Notes under the pieces: generated by a model
Told to the model about the DNA's origin: nothing
The model's database searches: none
The model's input: the letters and a program-made list of their open reading frames with translations, nothing else
Position numbers and translations under genes: made by a program
NCBI GenBank assembly: GCA_003134815.1
Contig: PLCO01000059.1
Coordinates: 62,001 to 126,000 of the forward strand
Direction of reading: 5' to 3'
Source of the DNA: Acidobacteriaceae bacterium
GTDB lineage: Bacteria; Acidobacteriota; Terriglobia; Terriglobales; Acidobacteriaceae
Length of the DNA: 64,000 nt
Shown here: positions 52,342-59,767 of the stretch, in pieces
Layout of the letters: each line of letters opens with the position of its first letter
How positions within the stretch are numbered: the stretch's first letter is position 1

Positions 52342-52785
52342 CTACCAGAAAAGCACTTTGCGCCCAACGTCCTCGGCCCATTCGCGCTCCTGCTCGGCGT
52401 TCTTTTGACACTCATCCTGCTTCTGTTGACACGCTTCTTCGAGGGCGGCGGGGTCTTCCAGTTTCATCGCCCAAACTGCATCATGCCTGTCAAGTTTGGA
52501 TACGAGCAACGCGAGCTTGAATCTATCCGGCGGCGTCTCGTACATCCGGGCGTATATTAACTGCTTGCGGAGAGTGTCTAGCCGGTCGAGGCGGTCTTCG
52601 TACCACTTCGCCATCTCAGTAAGCTGGTTGTAGTGGGCTTTCTTAGCGTCGAATTTCCGAACACCGTAGGTGCGCCAAGCCCATTTGATTGCCGGGACGA
52701 GAGCTGTGATGAGCGCAATGACGGCTGCTAGTAGGACTATCGCATTGGAGGCGTTTTGCAATCGAATGACTCGGGAGTTGCTCAC
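52342..52785 (-). CDS. Single-pass membrane protein with charged coiled-coil domain, unknown
   Basis: A 147-residue protein. One hydrophobic segment (AIVLLAAVIALITALVPAI) near the N-terminus is followed by a long charged helix (KWYEDRLDRLDTLRKQLIYA, then LEEACQQKQDECQKNAEQER) typical of a coiled coil. No family is recognised. The frame starts with GTG and lacks a strong ribosome binding site. It precedes the multi-pass membrane protein gene on the same strand. Confidence 0.5.
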   Translation of the reverse strand: MSNSRVIRLQNASNAIVLLAAVIALITALVPAIKWAWRTYGVRKFDAKKAHYNQLTEMAKWYEDRLDRLDTLRKQLIYARMYETPPDRFKLALLVSKLDRHDAVWAMKLEDPAALEEACQQKQDECQKNAEQEREWAEDVGRKVLFW

Positions 52786-53159
52786 TTAGAGTAGCGCGGA
52801 AAATCAGCCCTCAGCAATGGATCGTTGCGGCGGGGGGGCGGGGCCAAATCTTAAAGCAAAGCTCACTGGAGAGTTCACCCCAAACGCAACAACGGCCCGA
52901 GAAGTGAACCTCCCAGGCCGCTGCCGGTGGACTGTTGAAATTGGACTAAGGCCATCGCGCTGCCGCGAGTGCCAGAGCCATGACGGAAATACCTCCGCCT
53001 GGACTTACCTGAGTCTTACGGCGAAACCAGAGAATGTGCCTTACTCGACTTGGTGCGATGTCGCCGCTCCCTGATGGTCGCGTCGACCTGAACGCATCAA
53101 CTCCGAGCAATGCTTTCTCTGTTTTCGCTGAGGGCGCGATGCCCTAGGCCTCAGTCACC
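52786..53159. other. Intergenic region, no supported gene
   Basis: About 370 bases between the small coiled-coil gene and the rhamnose cluster. A GGCGGGGGGGCGGGG homopolymer-rich patch lies near 52830-52845. A plus-strand frame at 52817-53074 has no family character. Nothing else stands out. Confidence 0.35.
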
Positions 53160-53372
53160 TCACGTAGCGAACAACTGGAACAATCTTTTTGCATAGGCTG
53201 GACCAACCTCCTTTCCCGTGTAACCACAAGCTACGGCTTTCGCCGCCGCCGCGTCAAGCCCCGCTTGCCTGGACCGCGCAACACGAACCAAACCGTGAAA
53301 CTCCGCAACTTTTTGTTTTGAGCTTCCCATGCGAATTGCCTTTTCTCTTTTCAGCACCCTGTCTCTTTTCAT
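53160..53372 (-). CDS. Possible small basic protein coupled to the rhamnulokinase gene
   Basis: A 70-residue frame starting MKRDRVLKREKAIRMG and continuing SSKQKVAEFHGLVRVARSRQ. It is basic and Ala-rich, without recognised domains. Its ATG overlaps the rhamnulokinase stop codon in a TGATG arrangement, which would allow re-initiation. Codon use is not clearly coding, so this is a weak call. Confidence 0.3.
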   Translation of the reverse strand: MKRDRVLKREKAIRMGSSKQKVAEFHGLVRVARSRQAGLDAAAAKAVACGYTGKEVGPAYAKRLFQLFAT

Positions 53373-54808
53373 CAACCCTGCTTCCGGCACAGCCGCGCCG
53401 CCCACTGGCGCACAGCTGCGGGCGTAACTCGATCGCCCGCCGCCGCGCTCGCTGCCAGTTGCACAGCCAGGTTGCCCACGGTCGAGCTTTCCGTCTCGCC
53501 AATCTCGACGGGCAAACCTGTCCGCTGCTCGGTCAACTCGACCAGCAATTTATTTCGGGTCGCCCCGCCGATCATATGGATGCGTTCCAGCTTGCGTCCC
53601 AGCATCTTTTCGAGATTCGCCGTCGCCGACGCATACCTGAGCGCCAGGCTTTCAAAGATCGTCCGCCCAAACAGCGGCTCGTTCCCGGCAACATCGGGAA
53701 TAGCATCGAATCCGAGTCGCGCCAGTTCGTTGTTAATGCGCCGCGGCATTTCGGTGTCGAGCATCAGCGTTTCGGCATCCATATCGAGAACCCCCGTCGC
53801 AGCGTTGCACTCGGCAGCCTTTTGGACGAGATTCTCGATAGACCAAACGCGCCCGTCCGCCGCCCACGCACTCATACTTTGCTTCAGCACCCACATGCTG
53901 TTGATGAGCGAGTGAAACAGGTATCCGCCGGCCGCCGCGCCGACGTTGGTGTATCCGGCGTCGAAGGCGTGTTTGGTCGTGACCGGAATCTGAGCAACCG
54001 TCCCCACCAGCGACCATGTGCCCGAGCTGATGTACGCGCACGCACTCAGGTCGGCAGGGATACCCGCAATGGCGCTCGCCGTATCGTGCGTGGCCGGCGC
54101 AATAATTTGCGTGGCGCGAAATGCGTCGAGCTGCGCCAACGGCCCAATTAGAGAACCCAACACAGTCCCCGTCGCAACCAATGGCGGCGCAGCCTCGACC
54201 GGCAGCCCCAGCAAATTGAAAAGTTCCGCGTCCCATTCGCCGGTCTTCAGATTTACCAGTCCGGTATGAGTAGCATTCGTATACTCCGCCACGCGCCGCC
54301 CGCTCAGCCAGTAGAGAACAAACTCCGGCAACATAACCCACGGCGCCCGAGTGTCGATCTCCGACTCGATTCCTAAGGCAGCATCAGCAAGAAGCTGATA
54401 CACACTATTGATCTTCAGCGGAAAGGTCCCCGTGCGCTGGTACAAGTCAAAAGGGGAGATGATGCGATCGGCTGCTTCTTTACTCGCCGCGGTGCGCTCG
54501 TCGCGATAGCAGAACGGCTCGCGCAGCATCTTGCCGTCGGGGGCGAGGCGTACATAATCCACCGACCAACCGTCCACGCCGATGGAAGCAATGCCTTCTG
54601 GAGCGGCCGCTGCAGCCTTGCGAAGCCCCTCTTCAAGTCCGGCAAGAATCTGAGTAAGCGGCCAGCAGAGCGAATTGTCGTGACGCACAGGCCCGTTGGG
54701 TATTCGATGAATGACTTCGATGCTGGGCTCGCCGTTGATCCAGCGAAGCAGCGAAACCCGGCAGCTTTCTGCGCCTAAATCGATGGCGACACGCGCAGCT
54801 TCTTGCAT
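53372..54808 (-). CDS. rhaB: L-rhamnulokinase
   Basis: RhaB phosphorylates L-rhamnulose to L-rhamnulose-1-phosphate in the cytosol. The 478-residue FGGY-type sugar kinase has the N-terminal ATP-fold VAIDLGAESCRVSLLRWI, SIGVDGWSVDYVRLAPDGKM with the catalytic Asp region, EYTNATHTGLVNLKTGEWD, APATHDTASAIAGIPAD, and C-terminal HMIGGATRNKLLVELTEQRT. It lies directly downstream of the aldolase-dehydrogenase gene in the same direction, so isomerase, kinase and aldolase complete the pathway. The ATG is unambiguous. Confidence 0.93.
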   Translation of the reverse strand: MQEAARVAIDLGAESCRVSLLRWINGEPSIEVIHRIPNGPVRHDNSLCWPLTQILAGLEEGLRKAAAAAPEGIASIGVDGWSVDYVRLAPDGKMLREPFCYRDERTAASKEAADRIISPFDLYQRTGTFPLKINSVYQLLADAALGIESEIDTRAPWVMLPEFVLYWLSGRRVAEYTNATHTGLVNLKTGEWDAELFNLLGLPVEAAPPLVATGTVLGSLIGPLAQLDAFRATQIIAPATHDTASAIAGIPADLSACAYISSGTWSLVGTVAQIPVTTKHAFDAGYTNVGAAAGGYLFHSLINSMWVLKQSMSAWAADGRVWSIENLVQKAAECNAATGVLDMDAETLMLDTEMPRRINNELARLGFDAIPDVAGNEPLFGRTIFESLALRYASATANLEKMLGRKLERIHMIGGATRNKLLVELTEQRTGLPVEIGETESSTVGNLAVQLAASAAAGDRVTPAAVRQWAARLCRKQG

Positions 54809-54883
54809 GGCGGAAGCGAAACTCCGGTTTCTCTAGCGTCTGGTCTGCTCACACTACAGAGGCGGCGGCGCCGGGAACAGACC

Positions 54884-57145
54884 CTAGCGCACAAAAGCTT
54901 CAGTCAAACCGCCGTCCACGGGAACCACATGGCCCGTGGTGCAGCGCGCCCGGGGACTGGCCAGGAACAGAATCGCCTCTGCGCAATCGGACCCGCCGAT
55001 CGCCTTGTGAGTCAATGTGCGCTCGGCGTAGAACGCGGCCAGCCGGCTGCGCAGCTCCTCGTCGCTGAACGATTCCTGAAAAGGAATATTGTATTTGCGC
55101 AGCGAGACGCGCACGCGGTCGCGCGGAAACATCATCGATCCCTTGACCACCGTTGCGGGACTGATGCCGTTGACGCGCACATTGGGCGCCATGCTCACCG
55201 CCAGCTCGCGAATCAGATGCGAGAGCGCGGCCTTGCTCACGTCGTAAGCTTCGCTGCCGCGCTTGGCCACCACCGCATTGGCCGAGCTGGTGAAGACGAT
55301 ATTCCCGTGCAGCCCCTGTTCCTCAAACAGCTTGGCGGCTTCGTCGGCCAGCAGATAGTTCGCCGTCACGTTCACGGCAAGAGTGTCTGACCACATCTCG
55401 TCCGCGATCTCGCCCTCCGACGAAGACGGGAATAACGCCGCAGTGTTGATCAAAATATCGATGCCGCCGAATGCCAGCGCCGCTTCGCCCATGACTTTGC
55501 GGATCGATTCCCGGTTGCGGATGTCGACGCCGGCGTGGCCCGTAAATTCCGGCGACGCAATCGTTGCAATCTCCGCGGCCACGCGCCCCGCGCCATCTTC
55601 GTTGCGGTCGGCGACAAACACATGCGCGCCGCGTGATGCTGCCAGCCGCGCCACTTCGCGCCCAATGCCGCTGGCGCCGCCCACCACCAGCGCCACGCGC
55701 CGGCTTAGTTCCTTTTCCGGCGGCCTGCGGCGGATTTTCGCCTCTTCCAGCGCCCAATATTCGATGCGGAACGCTTCCGCGGCCGGCAACGCCACGTAAT
55801 TATCGAAGACCCTAAAACTCGCCGGAGCGATTCCCGGCGGGCACTGAGGCACAGGGGTCCCCGCGGACCGGTCTTTGTCCGTGGGGATTGGTATCGTCCC
55901 GCTCACTTCGCCCTCGCCCAGCAAGCTCGCGCCTTCCATCACGTGAATGGCGTTGGAGTAGAACTCCCCGGTAATGCGCGCTTCGGTCTTGTCTTTCCCA
56001 AAGCTGAACATCCCCAACCCGGGAATCAACACCACGGCGGGGCTCGCGTCGCGCACCGCGGGAGAATCGGGCTTGGCAAACGTGCGATAGTAGTGGCGAT
56101 ACTGGTCGATATATTCGGCCAGCGCGCAATCGATCTGCTTCTTCAGCGCCTCAATGTCCTCATTCGCGCCCCAGGGCACAAACATCGGCCGGATCTTGGT
56201 GCGGATAAAGTGATCGGGGCAACTGGTTCCAAGGAAAGCCAAATCTTTTCCGTGGGCCGAATTCACGAACTGCAGCACGTCTGGCGCGTCACAGAAGCTG
56301 CTGATGAATCGCTGCCTCGCGCTCACGCGCCCACGAAGAAACGGAGCGATCTGGGTTGCGAGCTCACGGCGGTCCGCGCGCGCCGGCACGGCCTCGCCGC
56401 CAAAGCGAACAGTGCCCTTCTTGCGCCCGTGGCGTTCAATAAACTGCCCAATGCAGTCGATCGTATTCAGCGTGTTCAGGTAGCACTCGCGCTGCGTCTG
56501 GCCCCACGTGAACAGCCCGTGCCCACCCAAAACAATTCCGTCGCAGCCGGGATTCTCCGCGACAATCCGTTTCATCATCAGCGCAAGCTCAAATCCGGGC
56601 CGCTGCCACGGCAGCCACACCAGTGAGTGGCCGAATTCGCGGTTGAACTCCTCCATCCGGGTTTTTCCATTGGCGCTCGCGGCCAGCGCAATTCCCCAGT
56701 CGGGATGCAGGTGATCCACGTGCGGAAACGGCAGGAACCCGTGCAGCGGCGTATCAATCGACGCGGCGACTGGATTGTTGCGGAAGGCGCACAGCGGATA
56801 CATCTCCGCCATGTCGTCTTCGAAGTCCACGCCTTTGTAATTTCGTTCCAGCGCCAGAAGTTTTTCCTGATAAATCGTGGCAAAGCCGGTGCGCTTGATG
56901 CTTCCCAGGTCACCACCGGAGCCCTTCACCCACAGCACTTCAACCGGATCTCCCGTCAGCGGGTCCAGCTCAATTACCTTTGAGCTCGTGTTGCCGCCGG
57001 CAAAGTTGGTGATGCGCAGGTCGGAACCAAGCAGGTTCGAGCGGTAGCGCAAAAGTTCAGGCTCATCCAGACCCGCCGCCACAGTGGGGTCCCATCGGTC
57101 TTCGAGAAAATGCAATGCAGGAGAAGCAGTTGTCGCTGATGTCAT
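54884..57145 (-). CDS. Bifunctional rhamnulose-1-phosphate aldolase / short-chain alcohol dehydrogenase
   Basis: A 753-residue fusion. Residues about 25-400 form a class II aldolase (HGFLPFPHVDHLHPDWG and GIVLGGHGLFTWGQT carry the metal-binding histidines) that splits rhamnulose-1-phosphate into dihydroxyacetone phosphate and lactaldehyde. Residues about 480-750 are a short-chain dehydrogenase (ALVVGGASGIGREVARLAAS; catalytic YDVSKAALSHLIRELA) that handles lactaldehyde. The linker near residues 415-435 (TIPIPTDKDRSAGTPVP) is encoded by a hairpin repeat at 55859-55886. The ATG before TSATTASPAL is chosen over a GTG three codons earlier. Confidence 0.93.
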   Translation of the reverse strand: MTSATTASPALHFLEDRWDPTVAAGLDEPELLRYRSNLLGSDLRITNFAGGNTSSKVIELDPLTGDPVEVLWVKGSGGDLGSIKRTGFATIYQEKLLALERNYKGVDFEDDMAEMYPLCAFRNNPVAASIDTPLHGFLPFPHVDHLHPDWGIALAASANGKTRMEEFNREFGHSLVWLPWQRPGFELALMMKRIVAENPGCDGIVLGGHGLFTWGQTQRECYLNTLNTIDCIGQFIERHGRKKGTVRFGGEAVPARADRRELATQIAPFLRGRVSARQRFISSFCDAPDVLQFVNSAHGKDLAFLGTSCPDHFIRTKIRPMFVPWGANEDIEALKKQIDCALAEYIDQYRHYYRTFAKPDSPAVRDASPAVVLIPGLGMFSFGKDKTEARITGEFYSNAIHVMEGASLLGEGEVSGTIPIPTDKDRSAGTPVPQCPPGIAPASFRVFDNYVALPAAEAFRIEYWALEEAKIRRRPPEKELSRRVALVVGGASGIGREVARLAASRGAHVFVADRNEDGAGRVAAEIATIASPEFTGHAGVDIRNRESIRKVMGEAALAFGGIDILINTAALFPSSSEGEIADEMWSDTLAVNVTANYLLADEAAKLFEEQGLHGNIVFTSSANAVVAKRGSEAYDVSKAALSHLIRELAVSMAPNVRVNGISPATVVKGSMMFPRDRVRVSLRKYNIPFQESFSDEELRSRLAAFYAERTLTHKAIGGSDCAEAILFLASPRARCTTGHVVPVDGGLTEAFVR
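55859..55886. repeat. GGTCTT-loop hairpin repeat, copy 3, inside a coding sequence
   Basis: CCCCGCGGAC (55859-55868) pairs with GTCCGTGGGG (55877-55886), with one G-T pair, around CGGTCTTT. It lies within the aldolase-dehydrogenase gene and keeps its frame, encoding part of the interdomain linker. No MITE-like ends are visible around this copy. Confidence 0.8.
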
Positions 57146-57430
57146 AGGAAGCACTCAAACGGGGAATGGTTCGAACTCAACTCCATGATACAGCCGGTGG
57201 CTTCTGAAAATCGTTTTAGACACGAATTCCAGGCTGGCGAAAATCAGGTAGTGGCGCAGTTTGGTTTTCAACAGGATGGTGGGTATCCGCCATCCGGCGT
57301 AGATTTTGGGCATGAAGAGGCCAGCAAAGAGGGACGTCCCAGCCAGGAAGCCAAAGCCAGTCAAACGGAAACCGCGCGAGGACGTGAATCAAGCCGCCGC
57401 GCGGATCGTCAGAGAGGCGACCGAAAGGGG
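57146..57430. other. Junction between the rhamnose aldolase gene and the toxin island
   Basis: About 285 bases with no supported gene. A minus-strand frame at 57155-57364 (69 codons) has no family character. Base composition turns more AT-rich than the flanking rhamnose genes. It is the left boundary of the inserted island; promoter elements for the aldolase gene should lie here. Confidence 0.35.
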
Positions 57431-58093
57431 CTAGGCTTTAAGAATTGCCTCAAGCTTATCGAGAAGCTCGATATGCTCATTCGTTTGAAGCGGGGCTTCT
57501 GAATAATAGCGATTCGCTGAAAACGGCTGCTCAAGTCGCCTCTCAAATGTGAATGCGGTCGGAGCAAAGGGCTTGCTCAGGTCTTCAGAGGCAAAGGCAA
57601 TCCGACTAAATTCAAATTCGCGCGGCTTCCCATCGAGACTGACCAGTTTTGACTGAATGAATTGGATCAATGGGAGCAGCTTGGGGTTAATTCTTAAAAG
57701 CTCCACATCCGTTTCCAAAACCAACGTACTGCTGAATCCTTTACTGATGGAGGACGGCGGCGGTATTGAATAACCTATCCCAAGAGAAAAATCTCTAAGG
57801 TCCTCAAGAAACGCGGTGGCATGTCCCGTATTCGAGGCGGATTCAGCGACAATTCCGTCTCTGAAAACGGTGAGAGATACGGAAAGTTTCTCATCCGAAA
57901 TTGCAAAAAATCCGCCGCTAAAGACAAAGGCTCCTTTATCGCTGCGTTCATGTTCGTGGGCAGGGGCCTTTGCGAATTCGTAACGGTCTTTGAGGCTTGT
58001 GAAAAGCGACTTTAGCTCCAAGCCGAGCGGGTTAATAAGCCTGGTGTCGAAGAGCCACGTTGCCTTTGCGCCTTGCACATATAGAACCTTCAT
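57431..58093 (-). CDS. Unknown protein, third gene of the toxin-antitoxin-like operon
   Basis: A 220-residue soluble protein of no recognised family, without signal peptide or membrane segment. It begins MKVLYVQGAKATWLFDTRLI, has a Phe/Gly-rich middle (SDKGAFVFSGGFFAISDEKL) and ends FERRLEQPFSANRYYSEAPL then QTNEHIELLDKLEAILKA, with a likely C-terminal helix. Its ATG overlaps the stop of the XRE gene by four bases (ATGA), so all three genes are coupled. Codon use is less GC-rich than in neighbouring rhamnose genes. It could be a chaperone, a second antitoxin or an effector. Confidence 0.6.
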   Translation of the reverse strand: MKVLYVQGAKATWLFDTRLINPLGLELKSLFTSLKDRYEFAKAPAHEHERSDKGAFVFSGGFFAISDEKLSVSLTVFRDGIVAESASNTGHATAFLEDLRDFSLGIGYSIPPPSSISKGFSSTLVLETDVELLRINPKLLPLIQFIQSKLVSLDGKPREFEFSRIAFASEDLSKPFAPTAFTFERRLEQPFSANRYYSEAPLQTNEHIELLDKLEAILKA

Positions 58094-58650
58094 GCAATCG
58101 CCGCCAGTCTCTCATCATCTCTAGATGCAAAACTGCCAAGTGATGACCACGCCTGAGAAGTTAGTTCCGACGGACGCTCTGGGAAGAGCGATGACTCGTT
58201 ACAGGGTGGCTCTGCGGCAACCTTGGCGCTCGCCCCTTTCACATGTGCACCATTAGCGATTTCTTCCAGTTTCGTATCTTTCTCAAACGGGGCTGGGCAT
58301 TCCTTTGCCGGATTGGAGGAAATGTCCCATTCGAGAAGTTCGCTAAATGACACAAATCGCAATGCAAGTGCTACATCAAAAACAGCCGCCAGTTCTAGCA
58401 GCGTTGAGACTGAATACTTTCCATAATCGGGGTTTTCGTAGCGGGAGATCATTGGCTGCAATTTGCGATTGCCAAGCTTCTCCGCCACATCCTTTTGCTC
58501 CAAGCCTTCGGCCTTCCTCATTGCGCGGAGTTGAAAGGCTATTGAATCGGTCGCATGACCCTCAACAAACGCTCGACGATACTCCGGGTCTTTGAGTTGA
58601 TCCACCAACCGCTTTTCAGGGCGTGAATGCAATTGTCCGCCGAATTCCAT
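58090..58650 (-). CDS. XRE-family HTH protein (antitoxin-like) with long C-terminal extension
   Basis: A 186-residue protein. Residues about 25-105 contain an XRE helix-turn-helix: FQLRAMRKAEGLEQKDVAEK, then LGNRKLQPMISRYENPDYGK and SVSTLLELAAVFDVAL. The remaining 80 residues are acidic, Pro/Ser-rich and probably flexible (WDISSNPAKECPAPFEK). Typical HigA-type antitoxins are about 95-110 residues, so this one is nearly twice as long. It overlaps the upstream toxin-like gene by 35 bases and the downstream unknown gene by 4 bases. It probably regulates its own operon. Confidence 0.78.
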   Translation of the reverse strand: MEFGGQLHSRPEKRLVDQLKDPEYRRAFVEGHATDSIAFQLRAMRKAEGLEQKDVAEKLGNRKLQPMISRYENPDYGKYSVSTLLELAAVFDVALALRFVSFSELLEWDISSNPAKECPAPFEKDTKLEEIANGAHVKGASAKVAAEPPCNESSLFPERPSELTSQAWSSLGSFASRDDERLAAIA

Positions 58651-59023
58651 TTTCCACCTCTCCCTTAATTCTTTTTGCGGTTTTCAGACACTCGACTGGA
58701 TCGTAGACGTTCATCTTGTGCGTGCATCCGATAACCATCACAAATGAATCTGAGAAATCGAAGCCAATTGCTCGGAATTGCTTCTTTCCACATTTCCATT
58801 TGATTTCGGCAAGTCCCTCGTGCAGCTTGCGAAATTGCGCCACATTCCAATCAGTCCGGGGTATTTTCTGCAAATGCTCAACACGAATGCGGAACCTCGC
58901 GCGGGCTCCTCTGTTGGCTGCGAACCATTGGGTAATCTCCCCTATTCCGCCCTTAGCAACCTCTCGCAGCCTCAGGCTTGGGGTTGCTGGCTGTGCACGG
59001 AATGGTAGAACATATCCCATCAT
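58616..59023 (-). CDS. HigB/RelE-like toxin (phage-derived Gp49-like)
   Basis: A 135-residue protein. The C-terminal 80 residues fit RelE/HigB-type toxins of the Gp49-like group: LHEGLAEIKWKCGKKQFRAI, then GFDFSDSFVMVIGCTHKMNV and ECLKTAKRIKGEV, a beta-sheet core then a basic helix. Toxin-first order with an XRE partner is that of HigBA systems. The start is uncertain: ATG codons at 59023 and 59020 fall in the promoter region, where a very short leader is possible. The N-terminal 45 residues are not part of the core. Confidence 0.65.
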   Translation of the reverse strand: MMGYVLPFRAQPATPSLRLREVAKGGIGEITQWFAANRGARARFRIRVEHLQKIPRTDWNVAQFRKLHEGLAEIKWKCGKKQFRAIGFDFSDSFVMVIGCTHKMNVYDPVECLKTAKRIKGEVENGIRRTIAFTP

Positions 59024-59078
59024 ATATCAATAAAATTATATTGACAAAGGATACCTGAGTGTATAACATTTTTGTTAT
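59019..59078 (-). promoter_or_regulatory. AT-rich promoter region of the three-gene toxin operon with inverted repeat
   Basis: On the minus strand a perfect TATAAT lies at 59035-59040, and TTGTCA (59042-59047) with TATGAT (59019-59024) has a 17-base spacer. ATAACA (59063-59068) and TGTTAT (59073-59078) are perfect inverted arms four bases apart. The same arms occur around the ParDE-like promoter. It would be a natural operator for the XRE protein. Confidence 0.45.
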
Positions 59079-59089
59079 TCACGATTATC

Positions 59090-59350
59090 ATGAATCGCTT
59101 GGGCGTAGATAAACGCAACTGGGTCCTTACCGCCCTTCTCGAAGGAACGAGTATTAGCGCTATCGTGCGCATGACTGGTGTCGCAAAGCATACCATTTTA
59201 AAGCTTCTTGAGGATTTAGGGTTTGTTTGCGCTGCTTATCATCACTGTTGCCAGAGTTTTTGCCGAGTTCGCAAGATACTGCCGATGACACCAACGATGG
59301 AGGGAAGGCTTGCCAATTACGTATGGATGATGGGCAATTGGTTGGACTAG
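59090..59350 (+). pseudogene. IS1-like transposase remnant (N-terminal HTH only)
   Basis: The frame reads MNRLGVDKRNWVLTALLEGT, SISAIVRMTGVAKHTILKLL and EDLGFVCAAYHH. This is the N-terminal zinc/HTH-like part of IS1-family transposases, whose typical pattern is a short basic start, LVEGNS, CRMTGVSKHTVLKLL and a CAAYHD-like end. After about 50 residues the similarity stops and the sequence does not continue to the catalytic domain; a stop follows. It is a decayed piece of a mobile element in the island between rhamnose genes. Confidence 0.65.
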
Positions 59351-59395
59351 TCGACCAGAAAACCAAGACGATTGCGGCATAGGAGGCCGCACAGA

Positions 59396-59659
59396 ATGAC
59401 CAAATATGAAGGACAAAAACTAACGAACGCTGCATTTGTCGTCGAAGAATGCTTTTTCGTCAATTGCGTTTTGACCGATTGCGATCTGTTCTATTCCGGC
59501 GGTGACGCGGAGTGGGCGAATACGTCATTTCCGAACTGCCGTTGGCATTGGCAGGGGCCTGCCGGTAGGACGTTAAACTTGATGCGCCTGTTAGGAATTT
59601 TGAAGCCTCAAGAGATACCACCACAGAACCAAGCCAGTAGCTCAAAGCTGATGAACTAG
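59396..59659 (+). CDS. Small hypothetical protein with cysteine- and asparagine-containing repeats
   Basis: An 87-residue protein beginning MTKYEGQKLTNAAFVVEECF, with FVNCVLTDCDLFYSGGDAEW and ANTSFPNCRWHWQGPAGRTL. The spaced NxxF..C pattern resembles short pentapeptide-like mobile-element cargo proteins. The function is unknown. AGGAGG lies nine bases before the chosen ATG, which is the strongest sign that it is real. It lies between the transposase remnant and the rhamnose regulator, in the same AT-richer island. Confidence 0.55.
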   Translation: MTKYEGQKLTNAAFVVEECFFVNCVLTDCDLFYSGGDAEWANTSFPNCRWHWQGPAGRTLNLMRLLGILKPQEIPPQNQASSSKLMN

Positions 59660-59767
59660 ATTTCTGACTAGCAATTTGTTATCTCCTCGATTTCAAACTG
59701 CAGCACTACCGAAAATCACAAGTCTAGCCCCCGCACACATCCGAAAAGTGCCCGCTGCAAGCGGCTT

